Shown piece by piece: positions 16,321-24,925 of a stretch of 43,513 bases of DNA. The notes below the pieces were generated by a model. That model was given only the letters and a program-made list of their open reading frames with translations, was not told the origin of the DNA and searched no databases. Made by a program: the position numbers and the translations under genes. The stretch is from an uncultured Ruminococcus sp. Lineage in GTDB: Bacteria; Bacillota; Clostridia; Oscillospirales; Ruminococcaceae. Location of the stretch: the NCBI GenBank assembly GCA_944386525.1, contig CALXBL010000006.1, forward strand, positions 1 through 43,513. Reading direction: 5' to 3'. Numbering within the stretch: position 1 is the stretch's first letter; the number at the start of each line of letters is the position of its first letter.

Positions 16321-16709
16321 GATAAAACTCCCGTTATAAGCGACAGCAGCGAATCAATAAGCGGCAGCGCAAGCACAAGCAGCGACACTCTCCCCCAAAG
16401 CTCCGCCGCAGAGGCAAGAGCCTGTTCTCCGCTGTCACGGCATATATCTCCGGCTATCCCAGTTATGTAGCATATACCTATGGCTTTAAGCAGGATCTTA
16501 AGATAACTGCCGTCGAGACTTGTCTGCTCAAATAAAAACTCCAGCTTATCTATCACAGGCGTCATGCCATACAGCACCGCCGCAGTTACTATCGCACACA
16601 CCGCAAGACTCGAAAACAACGCCTGTTCACGGCAGTACTGTTTCAGCAGCACGGCTGTTACAGCTCCTATTATGCAAAGTGCTGCTGTACTTCCAGCATC
16701 GGCAATCAT
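16317..16709 (-). CDS. spoIIIAD: Stage III sporulation protein AD
   Basis: SpoIIIAD is a small membrane protein of about 130 residues in the SpoIIIA complex. This one has 130 residues and four hydrophobic helices, with the family-like stretch YLKILLKAIGICYITG and DICRDSGEQALASAAEL. It overlaps both neighbours by 4 nt, so translation is coupled with spoIIIAC and spoIIIAE. Homology to type III secretion components has been noted for this family. Confidence 0.92.
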   Translation of the reverse strand: MIADAGSTAALCIIGAVTAVLLKQYCREQALFSSLAVCAIVTAAVLYGMTPVIDKLEFLFEQTSLDGSYLKILLKAIGICYITGIAGDICRDSGEQALASAAELWGRVSLLVLALPLIDSLLSLITGVLS

Positions 16710-16900
16710 AATCCGAATACCGACTTTATCCTATCGAATAAAGCTCCTATCTCATCAACAAGCAGCATCAACACAACTATAAGTCCTGCGAGAGTCGTCA
16801 TCATAGCCTGTTCCTCACGCTCCGCTCGCCTGAGCACCAGATTCAGTACTGCCACAATTATACCGGCTCCAGCGATCTTAAATACCAGATCTATCTCCAC
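16706..16900 (-). CDS. spoIIIAC: Stage III sporulation protein AC
   Basis: A 64-residue protein with two membrane helices, matching SpoIIIAC. It starts at GTG (16900) with AAAGGGAA about 6 nt upstream and ends in an ATGA overlap with spoIIIAD. Size, hydrophobicity, the DLVFKIAGAGIIVAVLN opening and its place between AB and AD make the call firm. Confidence 0.92.
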   Translation of the reverse strand: MEIDLVFKIAGAGIIVAVLNLVLRRAEREEQAMMTTLAGLIVVLMLLVDEIGALFDRIKSVFGL

Positions 16901-16916
16901 TTGAATTCCCTTTCTT

Positions 16917-17420
16917 TTAGCACAGCAGCAGTGCCGCTGACATTCCTCCCAGCACTCCGAGACATCTGTAAAGCCTGCCCTTTTTCATATACTGGGCATT
17001 GGTCCGAATATATAATTCTTGTGTTTCCTCCTCTGCACGCCTGAGCGTGAGAAGCTGACCTTCAATATCGCTGACCCCAAGGCTGTCCGCAAGAGGTGAT
17101 ATAAGCTGCCTTAGCTCCGGCGAAAGAAAACTATCACTTTTTATCCCTTCCTCCCACGCACGAGGAAAAGGCGTACCTTTTTCAATGAGCTCCGAAACAT
17201 TCCCAAGAAAAATAAGCTGACTAAAACACTCCCTACACGAAAGCTCCGTTATAAGCGATGGCAAGGTGTCGCATGAATAATGCATAAGCATTGCCGTCTC
17301 ATGCAAAAGTCTACTCACATCATGGCAGTATTCTGTCTGGCGCCTGAGTTTTACAGAGCCTGCAAAACCTGCTGCTGTTCCACATAGAATGATACTTATA
17401 ATACCTATCAGCTTTAGCAT
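16917..17420 (-). CDS. spoIIIAB: Stage III sporulation protein AB
   Basis: The 167-residue product has a hydrophobic helix at each end and a soluble helical middle, as SpoIIIAB does. This family is related to GspF-type inner-membrane proteins of secretion systems, and AB is thought to interact with the SpoIIIAA ATPase. It overlaps spoIIIAA by 7 nt and ends 16 nt before spoIIIAC. No unusual features apart from a high serine and arginine content in the middle. Confidence 0.9.
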   Translation of the reverse strand: MLKLIGIISIILCGTAAGFAGSVKLRRQTEYCHDVSRLLHETAMLMHYSCDTLPSLITELSCRECFSQLIFLGNVSELIEKGTPFPRAWEEGIKSDSFLSPELRQLISPLADSLGVSDIEGQLLTLRRAEEETQELYIRTNAQYMKKGRLYRCLGVLGGMSAALLLC

Positions 17421-18313
17421 GACCTTTCGAGCCTCACCACTTCACGCAGCACACCGGGACTTGTACCGCTGCCCAATAAAGCCGCATATTCAAAAACTCC
17501 GGCGCCGGCAAGCAACTTTATGCACTTTCTGCGCATGGCATCCTCAATGCTGCCGGAATGTGCTGACGCTATTATCCTTACGCCGCAGCCGCTTACCTGC
17601 ATAAGTGCCTCGGCCTCATCCAGAGTGCTTATCTCATCACAAACTATATACTCCGGAGTCATTGCACGAAGAGCCATAACTGCGCCCTCACCTCGGGGCA
17701 TACCATCGAAAACATCTGTATGAAGCCCCACATCAAACTGAGGCATACCATGGAGCGTACCTGCTATCTCGCATCTTGTATCAATGAGAGATACCCTGTA
17801 TCTGCCGCCTAATATACGGCACATATCACGAAGTATGGTAGTTTTACCACTGCCGGCTCTGCCAAAAACTATAAGTCCACCGTCCGACCTTGCCACAGTC
17901 TGCCTTATGAGTGCATCGGCACAATTTCTGACCTGCCTTGGTATGCGCAGACATATGCTGCTTATATCCCTCATGCTTTTGAGCCGGAAATCCTCATATA
18001 CAGCCGTACCTGCAATCCCTGCACGTGCACCGCCTTTGAGAGTTATATACCCCTCTCTCAACTCCTGTGAATAGCTGTATACAGAATACTCACACAGCGC
18101 ACGAAACGTCTCTTGAACCTCCATTCTAAGCACTGTTACAGCTTGTTCTGGATATGCTGTAAGTCTGCCGGCTAATGTTACAAAGTGTTCTCTACCTGCT
18201 ATCGAGACCGCCAGCGGTCTGCCTGCACGCAGCCTTATCTCCTGAAGGTTCTCTAAGCTTTGCTCATCAATTGACTGAACAGCACTTCTTATCCTGGGAG
18301 ACAAGTAATTCAT
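17414..18313 (-). CDS. spoIIIAA: Stage III sporulation protein AA (ATPase)
   Basis: SpoIIIAA is the secretion-ATPase-like motor of the SpoIIIA complex. The 299-residue product has Walker A GRAGSGKTT at 151-159 and a Walker B-like region YIVCDEI near 220. It opens the canonical eight-gene operon. The ATG at 18313 has no recognisable SD; upstream, in the same frame, there is no other ATG, GTG or TTG before a stop. A nine-codon ORF with a good SD ends 16 nt before it, so translation may depend on reinitiation. Confidence 0.93.
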   Translation of the reverse strand: MNYLSPRIRSAVQSIDEQSLENLQEIRLRAGRPLAVSIAGREHFVTLAGRLTAYPEQAVTVLRMEVQETFRALCEYSVYSYSQELREGYITLKGGARAGIAGTAVYEDFRLKSMRDISSICLRIPRQVRNCADALIRQTVARSDGGLIVFGRAGSGKTTILRDMCRILGGRYRVSLIDTRCEIAGTLHGMPQFDVGLHTDVFDGMPRGEGAVMALRAMTPEYIVCDEISTLDEAEALMQVSGCGVRIIASAHSGSIEDAMRRKCIKLLAGAGVFEYAALLGSGTSPGVLREVVRLERSC

Positions 18314-18329
18314 GAGCGTTACGAGTGTA

Positions 18330-18359
18330 TTACCAGTTCTTATATTTTCCGTTTTGCAT
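18330..18359 (-). CDS. Possible nine-codon upstream ORF of spoIIIAA
   Basis: ATG at 18359 is followed by eight sense codons and TAA (peptide MQNGKYKNW). AAAGGAAA at 18365-18372 provides an SD 5 nt upstream. The stop lies 16 nt before the spoIIIAA ATG. The peptide resembles nothing I know. Either it couples translation or the arrangement is accidental. Confidence 0.35.
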   Translation of the reverse strand: MQNGKYKNW

Positions 18360-18377
18360 CACTCTTTCCTTTGATTT

Positions 18378-18407
18378 CTGCTATGGATAAGCTATTGGTA
18401 AATATTA
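18378..18407 (-). promoter_or_regulatory. Candidate sigma-E promoter of spoIIIA
   Basis: On the minus strand TAATATT (18401-18407) fits the sigma-E -35 consensus and lies 15 bp from CATAGCAG (18378-18385), whose first four bases fit the -10 consensus CATACANT. The second half of the -10 does not match. Sigma-E controls spoIIIA in Bacillus, which supports but does not prove the call. Confidence 0.3.
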
Positions 18408-18434
18408 TGCCGTACGACTTGATATTAGAACAAA

Positions 18435-18480
18435 CAAAAAAAGACTGCACCGACAGCTTAAAATAAGCGTCAGTGCAGCC
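18435..18480 (-). terminator. Rho-independent terminator of the HU-DUF6465 operon
   Basis: On the minus strand a long stem of CTGCACTGACGCTTA-type sequence pairs with TAAGCTGTCGGTGCAG (one G-T pair) and is followed by seven T. It lies 28 nt beyond the stop codon at 18508. Confidence 0.9.
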
Positions 18481-18507
18481 AATACAATTACAATTCAGTT
18501 TTTGAAC

Positions 18508-18858
18508 TTAAAGCTCAACCTTACCGGATTCGCCTTCAATCACATAATAGAGCATATTTTCTTCGGGCTTTACGTACAGATTGATAGCCTTTGCAGCTGT
18601 CTTAGCTTTGCCGGTAGCTTCTGCCCACGCAGCAACAGCCATACCCTCGAGAGATGCAACATCAATGCACTTCTCGCCAAACTGCAGTTCAATGCTTACC
18701 TTCTTGCAAGCTCTCTTTGCAGCAGGCTTCTTCTCAGCAACCGGAACAGACTTCTTCTCAGCAGTCGGAGCAGCCTTAACCTCTACAGTCGGAGCAGACT
18801 TTGTTTCTACAGTCTTTGTTTCTGATGCAGCAGCAACAGTCTTCTTTCTTGCAGCCAT
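18508..18858 (-). CDS. DUF6465-type protein with Lys/Ala/Pro-rich tail
   Basis: The 116-residue product has two parts. Residues 1-52 are a low-complexity tail of Lys, Ala, Thr, Pro and Glu, resembling the unstructured tails of histone H1-like proteins. Residues 53-116 form a compact domain with IELQFGEKCID and INLYVKPEENMLYYVIEG, which I recognise as the DUF6465 family of clostridia; its function is unknown. ATG at 18858 follows SD GGAGGT by 8 nt. It is 20 nt downstream of the HU gene, shares its promoter and ends in a strong terminator. A role next to HU on DNA is only a guess from tail and context. Confidence 0.75.
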   Translation of the reverse strand: MAARKKTVAAASETKTVETKSAPTVEVKAAPTAEKKSVPVAEKKPAAKRACKKVSIELQFGEKCIDVASLEGMAVAAWAEATGKAKTAAKAINLYVKPEENMLYYVIEGESGKVEL

Positions 18859-18878
18859 TTTCAATACCTCCATAAAAC

Positions 18879-19157
18879 TTAGTCGTTGTTTACAGCTTCC
18901 TTTAAGTTCTTGCTTGCCTTAAATACAGGCGCCTTAGATGCGGGAACCTGGATAGTTTCACCAGTTCTCGGATTCTTGCACTCCTTAGCGTTACGATCAC
19001 GTACCTCGAAAGAGCCGAAGCCGGATACTGTCACCTTATCGCCAGCAGCAAGAGCTTCAGTTATAACAGCAAATACGTTATTTACTGCACGCTCTGCGTC
19101 AGCCTTTGTGCAATCATTCTTTATCTTCATTGCCTGAATCAGTTCTGCTTTAGTCAT
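18879..19157 (-). CDS. hup: DNA-binding protein HU
   Basis: HU is a dimeric nucleoid protein that bends DNA. The 92-residue product has the usual start MTKAELIQAM, the hydrophobic dimer core, the beta-arm region VSGFGSFEVRDRNAKECKNPRTG and the signature PASKAPVFKASKNLKEAV. ATG at 19157 is set by SD GGAGG; the longer frame would begin upstream of the promoter. A fully consensus promoter fits the high expression usual for HU. Confidence 0.96.
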   Translation of the reverse strand: MTKAELIQAMKIKNDCTKADAERAVNNVFAVITEALAAGDKVTVSGFGSFEVRDRNAKECKNPRTGETIQVPASKAPVFKASKNLKEAVNND

Positions 19158-19190
19158 TGTAGTTTCCTCCAAAAATAATAGTCTAATGGA

Positions 19191-19219
19191 ATTATATACT
19201 ATTCCATCCGATTTGTCAA
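19191..19219 (-). promoter_or_regulatory. Consensus sigma-A promoter of the HU operon
   Basis: On the minus strand TTGACA (19214-19219) and TATAAT (19191-19196) are perfect consensus hexamers 17 bp apart. The start codon follows about 33 bp downstream. Confidence 0.92.
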
Positions 19220-19281
19220 GATTTTCGCAGAAAACTGACATTTGTACTGAATATGGCTATATTTTTTGCTTTTTTTTATGA

Positions 19282-19311
19282 AAAAAATACACGTGATTTT
19301 ACTTCAAATCA
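19282..19311 (-). terminator. Possible terminator of clpB
   Basis: TGATTT (19306-19311 on the minus strand) pairs with AAATCA (19294-19299) across 6 nt, overlapping the clpB stop codon, and a seven-T run follows a few bases later. The stem is short. Confidence 0.35.
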
Positions 19312-21902
19312 GCAGTCAGACCATTTTCGCCGATATCCGCAAGAATTACAGCTCCCGGAGCCGGATCTTCAGCAATAATAAGTCTGGCTGCAAGAGTCTC
19401 AAGTTTTTGCTGAATAAATCTTCTGAGAGGACGTGCACCATAGTTCACATCATAACCATGCTCAGCTATATATTCCTTAGCCGCATCTGTTACTTCAAGT
19501 CCTATCTGGCGCTCAGCAAGGCGCTTTCTAAGACTCTCCAGCATAAGGTCAATGATACTGGATATCTCCGACTTTATTAAAGGCTTGAAGAATACTATCT
19601 CATCAAGACGATTGAGGAATTCTGGTCTGAATGTGTTTTTCAGCAACATATCGGTCTGACGTCTTGCCTCCTCTGAGATAGAGCCGTCCTCACCCATACC
19701 CTCCAGAATATAGTGTGATCCAATATTTGAAGTAAGGATTATGATAGCATTTTTGAAGTCCACCGTTCTGCCTTGAGAATCGGTGATACGTCCGTCATCG
19801 AGAACCTGCAGCAGTACGTTGAATACATCGGGGTGAGCCTTTTCGACCTCATCAAGCAGGATAACTGAATATGGCTTTCTCCTTACAGCCTCAGTGAGCT
19901 GACCGCCCTCCTCGTAACCTACATATCCGGGAGGTGCTCCTATAAGACGGCTCACGCTGTGTTTCTCCATATATTCACTCATGTCGATACGAACCATGCT
20001 TGATTCGTCATCAAAGAGTGCCTCTGCAAGAGATTTTGCAAGCTCTGTTTTACCTACGCCTGTAGGTCCTAAAAACAGGAACGATCCAAGAGGTCTGTTA
20101 GGATCCTGAATGCCGGCACGTGAACGCAGTATAGCATCACTTACCTTTTCAACAGCCTCGTCCTGACCGATAACACGCTTGTGAAGTATTCCCTCCATAT
20201 TGAGCAGCTTTTCTCTGTCGCCCTCCATAAGCTTTGATACCGGGATACCTGTCCAGCGGGCAACAATCTTAGCGATCTCTTCCTCTGTCACCTTGTCACG
20301 AAGCAGATTGCTACCGTTTTTATTCTGTTCAGCCTTTGCCTCCTCCTCGGCAAGCTCCTTCTGGAGCTTAGGAAGTCTGCCGTATTTTAGCTCAGCTGCA
20401 CGGCTAAGGTCGTATTCACGCTCTGCCTTTTCGATTTCTCCGCCAAGCTTTTCAAGCTCCTCACGAAGCTTCTGTACCTTGGAGATATCATTCTTCTCAT
20501 TTTCCCATTTTGCCTTCATCTCGTGGAACTTTTCTCTCATCTCAGAAAGCTCCTGCTGCACCTCACGGAGATGTTCCTTTGAAAGCTGACTGTCCTCCTT
20601 TTTGAGGGCTGCCTCCTCGATCTCGTGCTGGATTATCTTTCGCTGTATCTCATCAAGCTCAGTAGGCATGGAGTCCATCTCTGTCCTTATAAGTGCGCAC
20701 GCCTCGTCTACAAGGTCGATAGCCTTATCAGGCAGGAAACGGTCGGATATATATCTGTCTGAGAGTGTAACTGCTGCAATAAGCGCCTGATCCTGAATTT
20801 TTACACCGTGGAAAACCTCATATCGCTCCTTAATGCCACGGAGAATTGAGACTGCATCTTCCACAGTAGGTTCATTTACAAGCACTGGCTGAAAACGTCT
20901 TTCAAGGGCAGCGTCTTTCTCAATATACTGTCTGTACTCGTCAAGAGTAGTAGCGCCTATACAGTGCAATTCACCTCTTGCAAGCATAGGCTTGAGCAGA
21001 TTGCCGGCATCCATTGCGCCATCCGATTTGCCTGCGCCTACGATAGTGTGAAGTTCATCAATGAACAGTATGATTCTTCCCTCGCTCTTCTTGACTTCCG
21101 CAAGAACTGCTTTCAGTCTCTCCTCGAATTCACCTCTGTACTTTGCACCTGCAATAAGTGCGCCCATATCGAGTGAGAACACCTTTCTTTCTTTAAGATT
21201 ATCCGGCACATCTCCACGCACTATTCTCAGGGCAAGACCCTCTGCAATCGCTGTTTTACCTACACCAGGCTCGCCTATGAGCACAGGGTTGTTCTTAGTC
21301 TTTCTGGAGAGTATGCGTATAACATTTCTTATCTCGCTGTCACGTCCGATAACCGGATCAAGCTTGTTGTTTCTTGCAAGCTCCACCAAATCCTGACCAT
21401 ACTTCTTTAGCACATCGTAGGTTTCCTCCGGATTCTGCCCGGTAACTCTCTGATTACCACGAACTTCCATAAGGGCTTTAAGGAAATCATTCTTTGTAAT
21501 ATTAAAAGTCCTGAATAGCTCGCTGAGGTTCTTGTTTGCTGTTTCCATAATACCCAGCATAATGTGTTCTACCGACACATACTCGTCTTTCATTCTGTCG
21601 GCCTGCTTTTCAGCCTCGTTGAGGGCACTGTCTGTATCTTGAGATACATACACACTGTCAGCAGGTCTGCTGCCTCCACTGACTGACGGAATACCTGAAA
21701 GCTTTTGCTTTACAGCTTGTCTGAGACTTTCGTTATTCTTTCCCATCTTCTGCAAAAGCTGGGGTATTAAACCGCCATCCTGAGCAAGGAGCGCATAAAG
21801 TAGGTGCTCCTGTCCGATTGCATTGTGCTTATACTCCACTGCAATCTGGTTTGCGCTGCGGATAGCTTCCATTGATTTTTCTGTAAGCTTCTGTGCATTC
21901 AT
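19299..21902 (-). CDS. clpB: ATP-dependent chaperone ClpB (disaggregase)
   Basis: ClpB extracts polypeptides from aggregates with DnaK and threads them through a hexamer. The 867 residues hold the Clp N-domain (1-145), AAA module 1 with Walker A GEPGVGKT at 210-217, a coiled-coil middle domain (about 410-530), and AAA module 2 with GPTGVGKT at about 612-619. The middle domain length marks it as ClpB rather than ClpA or ClpC. SD AGGAGG precedes the ATG. It lies 36 nt after an RHH-protein gene and is probably co-transcribed with it. I see no CIRCE operator upstream. Confidence 0.96.
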   Translation of the reverse strand: MNAQKLTEKSMEAIRSANQIAVEYKHNAIGQEHLLYALLAQDGGLIPQLLQKMGKNNESLRQAVKQKLSGIPSVSGGSRPADSVYVSQDTDSALNEAEKQADRMKDEYVSVEHIMLGIMETANKNLSELFRTFNITKNDFLKALMEVRGNQRVTGQNPEETYDVLKKYGQDLVELARNNKLDPVIGRDSEIRNVIRILSRKTKNNPVLIGEPGVGKTAIAEGLALRIVRGDVPDNLKERKVFSLDMGALIAGAKYRGEFEERLKAVLAEVKKSEGRIILFIDELHTIVGAGKSDGAMDAGNLLKPMLARGELHCIGATTLDEYRQYIEKDAALERRFQPVLVNEPTVEDAVSILRGIKERYEVFHGVKIQDQALIAAVTLSDRYISDRFLPDKAIDLVDEACALIRTEMDSMPTELDEIQRKIIQHEIEEAALKKEDSQLSKEHLREVQQELSEMREKFHEMKAKWENEKNDISKVQKLREELEKLGGEIEKAEREYDLSRAAELKYGRLPKLQKELAEEEAKAEQNKNGSNLLRDKVTEEEIAKIVARWTGIPVSKLMEGDREKLLNMEGILHKRVIGQDEAVEKVSDAILRSRAGIQDPNRPLGSFLFLGPTGVGKTELAKSLAEALFDDESSMVRIDMSEYMEKHSVSRLIGAPPGYVGYEEGGQLTEAVRRKPYSVILLDEVEKAHPDVFNVLLQVLDDGRITDSQGRTVDFKNAIIILTSNIGSHYILEGMGEDGSISEEARRQTDMLLKNTFRPEFLNRLDEIVFFKPLIKSEISSIIDLMLESLRKRLAERQIGLEVTDAAKEYIAEHGYDVNYGARPLRRFIQQKLETLAARLIIAEDPAPGAVILADIGENGLTADLK

Positions 21903-21938
21903 AACAATTACCTCCTGTTTTTCTCATTGTTTTTCTTT

Positions 21939-22598
21939 TCAGATGAGCATTCCGTATTGATTATACTGTTCAGCAAAGCTTTTAGCAGCATTCTGCCTCA
22001 ATACGCCTACTGGAATCCCCTCATTAAGTCCAGCGAAATAGACCTGCATCATTTCATCGAACAGGTTAATATATCTGCTGATTGCTCTGCCGGATTCCTC
22101 CGGACTCATTCCCTTTCGAAGTATCCGTCTTGTCATTCTTCCCGGTGATAGCTCATACATACCTGTGATGTTTCCAAGCTCAGGCTCTGTGCTTATCTCA
22201 AGCTGTATCCTGAACCTGAAGAACTCCTCCATTGCCGCAAGCAGCGGACTGCTCTGAGTTCTGCACGCCACTCTAAGCCAGCCGAGCTGTCCCTCAGCAG
22301 GCTCACGCAGCAGTTCTACGCTATACCTCAGTGCAGGACGGTATTTATACCGAAGTGCGCTATGCATAGACATCATAGCGTCAGACGCCTGAGTCTGTAT
22401 CCGAAACAAATCGTTCATCTGCTTTTCAAGTACTGAGAAAACAGACTGCATCTGTTTTTCCGGAGTTTCGCAGCAGAGCCTTTCAGCAAGTATCTGATTG
22501 ATAAGTCCAGAGCGGCTCATGCCTTGCCGTACTGCAAGCCGGTCGACAGCCTCCACCACATCACCTGACAAGACTATACTATACACACTTTTCTTCAT
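21939..22598 (-). CDS. Ribbon-helix-helix protein upstream of clpB
   Basis: The 219-residue product starts with a ribbon-helix-helix DNA-binding region (about 3-42): a strand VYSIVLSG, a helix VVEAVDRLAVRQ, the turn MSRSG and a second helix LINQILAERL. The remaining 175 residues are helical, rich in Arg, Met and Glu, and I do not recognise them. The gene is first in a unit with clpB, behind a strong sigma-A promoter. A role as regulator of clpB or of itself is a reasonable inference. RHH proteins are also antitoxins, but no toxin-like gene lies beside it. Confidence 0.7.
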   Translation of the reverse strand: MKKSVYSIVLSGDVVEAVDRLAVRQGMSRSGLINQILAERLCCETPEKQMQSVFSVLEKQMNDLFRIQTQASDAMMSMHSALRYKYRPALRYSVELLREPAEGQLGWLRVACRTQSSPLLAAMEEFFRFRIQLEISTEPELGNITGMYELSPGRMTRRILRKGMSPEESGRAISRYINLFDEMMQVYFAGLNEGIPVGVLRQNAAKSFAEQYNQYGMLI

Positions 22599-22638
22599 TG
22601 GGATTCACCCTTTCTCATCTACTCTTATCTTACTTAAT

Positions 22639-22666
22639 ATTATATCACATTTATTGAATTTGTCAA
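22639..22666 (-). promoter_or_regulatory. Sigma-A promoter of the RHH-clpB unit
   Basis: TTGACA (22661-22666, minus strand) and TATAAT (22639-22644) with a 16 bp spacer. The surrounding sequence has repeated ATTATAT motifs on both sides of the boxes, possible operator half-sites. Confidence 0.85.
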
Positions 22667-22718
22667 CAGTATTATATAACTATATTTGCAAATTTTAATT
22701 TTATAAATCAAGATGTTA

Positions 22719-22765
22719 AAAAAACGTGCGTTTAAAAGGTGAAAGCCTAATAAACGCACGTTTTG
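22719..22765 (-). terminator. Terminator between clpB unit and VTC cassette
   Basis: ACGTGCGTTTA and TAAACGCACGT form an 11-14 bp stem around a 16 nt loop. A run of T follows on the minus strand, so it serves the lipoprotein gene that ends at 22797. TTTT on the plus side makes it potentially bidirectional. Confidence 0.85.
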
Positions 22766-22796
22766 TATAGTGAGAAAGGAAAAAGCTAAAGTCTGA

Positions 22797-24149
22797 TCAC
22801 ACGACGCCGTCAAGTGTAACCTGGGTCACTCCATCTACCAGAGTAAAATTGTCATAATGTGCGTCGTTGAGCCACACATCACAAACTCCTCCGGAATAGA
22901 GGGTCGGGTCGCTAATAAGAATGGTGCTGTACTTCTTGTTAGGCACAGCCGACGCAAGAGACACACCGTCTATTGATACCGCAACAACATTATCCTTCGT
23001 AAGCACTTCCGGAAATGCTACAAGAGCCGACATCTGTCCTATTGGTACAGTCTGATTCATACCCACAGCAAAAACTGTGCCGCCGTTGATATAGAAATTA
23101 CCTGTATCGGAGATAATTCCGCCTCTGTCCGCAGCAGATTTCTTGCCGCCGCAGGCAACAACACTGCCACCCGCAATCTCTATATAGTCCCAGCATCTTA
23201 TGCCGCAGTTATCGCCGTTTGTAATTATATTTCCAGAATTTATAAAAATTGTCTTATGTGAGGAAATACCTGTCTTTTCAGCGTCAACTACAAGTTCGCA
23301 CTCCTCAATCTCCAGGTCGTTATTGCAGGCTACGCCATGTTCGTTGTCGCAGAACACATAGAGATAGCCCATGCCCTTTATCTTTAAATCGTCCTTACTG
23401 TATAACGCAGCATCTGCATCTGCATTTGTAGTATAACATTCGAGATAATTACTGGAACCGTCTACTACATTAACTGTCACCTTGTCGGCGTTGTCTATCT
23501 GTATACAGGGTGCACCTGTGTTTACAATACCCACACCATTAAGGCGAAGTTTCACCTTATCTTCATTTCCGACATTTACATATATCTGTCCGGTGAGCTC
23601 ACCTGTGAGGTGATAAGTGCCTGGCGCAGATATATTAAGCACAGCTCCATCATATGTATAGCCGTCTCCGCTGCTGACAGCACTAAAGTCAACATACTTG
23701 TCAACATCTTCAGGTGCTATATACTCAGTAGTGGTAGTTGTTGTAACTGTTGTAGCTTTCGGAGCAGTTGTTGCAGCCGCACCACCTCCAGGATTATTAC
23801 CACTGCTTATATTGCCGCCGCCAGAACTTCCCCCGCTGGAATTTCCGCCTGCATACTGTACTTTTTTAGTGGTTGCCGCAGTCGTTCCGGCTGCCGTTGT
23901 TTTTGATGTTGATATCGCAGATGCAGCCGTTGTAGTACTAGTACTCTTTGCCGCAGTCGTAACACTACCGCTTCCGGCAGAAGTTTCAGTATCCTCTATC
24001 TCAGGCACATCATTGCCGGTAACTATAGTGACCTTCTGAGCTACTATCTTTTCAGTATCCTCAGCAGTCTCATCTCCGCCGCAGGCACAAAGTCCCATGA
24101 GCATCGCAAAGCTCAATGCATATGCGCACATACGATTCCATTTCATCAT
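22797..24149 (-). CDS. Lipoprotein with Thr-rich linker and beta-helical carbohydrate-binding domain (Cthe_2159-like)
   Basis: The 450-residue product starts with a lipoprotein signal ending in LCAC (lipid-carrying Cys at residue 23). Residues 45-145 are a low-complexity linker of Thr, Ala, Ser and Gly. From about 150 to 450 there is a repetitive strand-rich domain with short turns such as LNISAPGTYHLTGEL, KVTVNVVDG, LYSKDDLKIKG and IYINGGTVFAVG-like repeats, typical of the right-handed beta-helix carbohydrate-binding family of which Cthe_2159 binds cellulose and pectin. It is last in the VTC-DUF4956-lipoprotein cassette, 38 nt after DUF4956. Family call is from repeat pattern and context. 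Confidence 0.75.
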   Translation of the reverse strand: MMKWNRMCAYALSFAMLMGLCACGGDETAEDTEKIVAQKVTIVTGNDVPEIEDTETSAGSGSVTTAAKSTSTTTAASAISTSKTTAAGTTAATTKKVQYAGGNSSGGSSGGGNISSGNNPGGGAAATTAPKATTVTTTTTTEYIAPEDVDKYVDFSAVSSGDGYTYDGAVLNISAPGTYHLTGELTGQIYVNVGNEDKVKLRLNGVGIVNTGAPCIQIDNADKVTVNVVDGSSNYLECYTTNADADAALYSKDDLKIKGMGYLYVFCDNEHGVACNNDLEIEECELVVDAEKTGISSHKTIFINSGNIITNGDNCGIRCWDYIEIAGGSVVACGGKKSAADRGGIISDTGNFYINGGTVFAVGMNQTVPIGQMSALVAFPEVLTKDNVVAVSIDGVSLASAVPNKKYSTILISDPTLYSGGVCDVWLNDAHYDNFTLVDGVTQVTLDGVV

Positions 24150-24164
24150 CCAGATTCTCCTCTA

Positions 24165-24190
24165 TAAATTTCCCTAAAGGGCAAAATTTA
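24165..24190 (-). other. Hairpin at the DUF4956/lipoprotein junction
   Basis: TAAATTTCCC (24165-24174) pairs with GGG(CA)AAATTTA (24179-24190), with a 4 nt loop and a 2 nt bulge. It covers the DUF4956 stop codon and ends just before the SD of the lipoprotein gene. It could stabilise or separate the two parts of the message. Confidence 0.35.
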
Positions 24191-24925
24191 CACCTGCTCA
24201 TAAACCTTATCGTCATATCGGAACATCGTCAGTACTACTGTCAGATTTCCGTTCAGATTGCGAAGCTCATCAAGGAACTGCTTCTGGTCAGCATCGTTCT
24301 TGACCTCGAGGCTGTATACCAGTTCAAAGAGCGAGCCAAAATTGGTTGTCTTTATCCTTCTGAGTTTCCAGCTTGTTGTATACTGATTAAGGATACCGTC
24401 AAAGAGCCCTATGTAATTAAGGTTCTCGGGTATTGTTATCTTCAGCGTCATTGAACTGGTCTTGCACTGACCAAACTTGACCTTTTCAGTAATTACAAGA
24501 ACGGCTGCAATAACAATGAAAAACACAAACAAAAACCATAAGTTAGAGACACGGTTTATACCACAAATAACGCCGGTTGCCATTGCAAAGAAAACATATG
24601 TGATATCCTTGGGGTCTCCCGGAACTGTACGATATCGGCATAATGTGAATACGCCGGCAAGGCTAAGTGCGCTTGCTGTTGAATTTATCATCACAAGAAC
24701 TACTGATACGATAACAGGAAGAATAAGTATCGTAAGCACGTAGCTTGATGAATAGCTGCTGCTTCGATGTGTGAAAATGTAGAGTCCGCTTATAAGGAAA
24801 CCCATAAGCACACCAAGTCCAAGTGTTAAAAGCAGCTCACCTGCTCCGGCTGAGGCTACGGCGGTAGTACCTGAAAACAATGAATCTGCTGCATTGGCAG
24901 CCATGGTCTGGATATTATTAAACAT
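24188..24925 (-). CDS. DUF4956 membrane protein
   Basis: The 245-residue product has about four to five membrane helices between residues 30 and 146 and a cytoplasmic-looking C-terminal domain (150-245) with alpha/beta character. It carries the family hallmark FTLCRYRT (RYRT at 97-100) followed by PKDITYVFFAMATG. DUF4956 proteins regularly sit beside VTC-domain proteins; their activity is not established. Its start overlaps the VTC gene by 8 nt, indicating coupled synthesis. It could anchor or export what the VTC protein makes. Confidence 0.85.
   Translation of the reverse strand: MFNNIQTMAANAADSLFSGTTAVASAGAGELLLTLGLGVLMGFLISGLYIFTHRSSSYSSSYVLTILILPVIVSVVLVMINSTASALSLAGVFTLCRYRTVPGDPKDITYVFFAMATGVICGINRVSNLWFLFVFFIVIAAVLVITEKVKFGQCKTSSMTLKITIPENLNYIGLFDGILNQYTTSWKLRRIKTTNFGSLFELVYSLEVKNDADQKQFLDELRNLNGNLTVVLTMFRYDDKVYEQV

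Noticed and set aside
18311..18340. Sigma-E -10 like AATACACT just before spoIIIAA
   Set aside because: The spacing to any -35 is wrong and the start point would fall on the start codon.
21939..22598. RHH protein as an antitoxin
   Set aside because: The neighbour is clpB, and no toxin-sized gene lies next to it.
22600..22700. CIRCE or CtsR operator upstream of the RHH-clpB unit
   Set aside because: No TTAGCACTC-N9-GAGTGCTAA or clear CtsR heptad repeat is present; only AT-rich repeats.
23610..24039. Plus-strand frames rich in Val, Ser and Cys opposite the Thr/Ala linker of the lipoprotein
   Set aside because: They are the complement of low-complexity Thr/Ala codons and not a gene.
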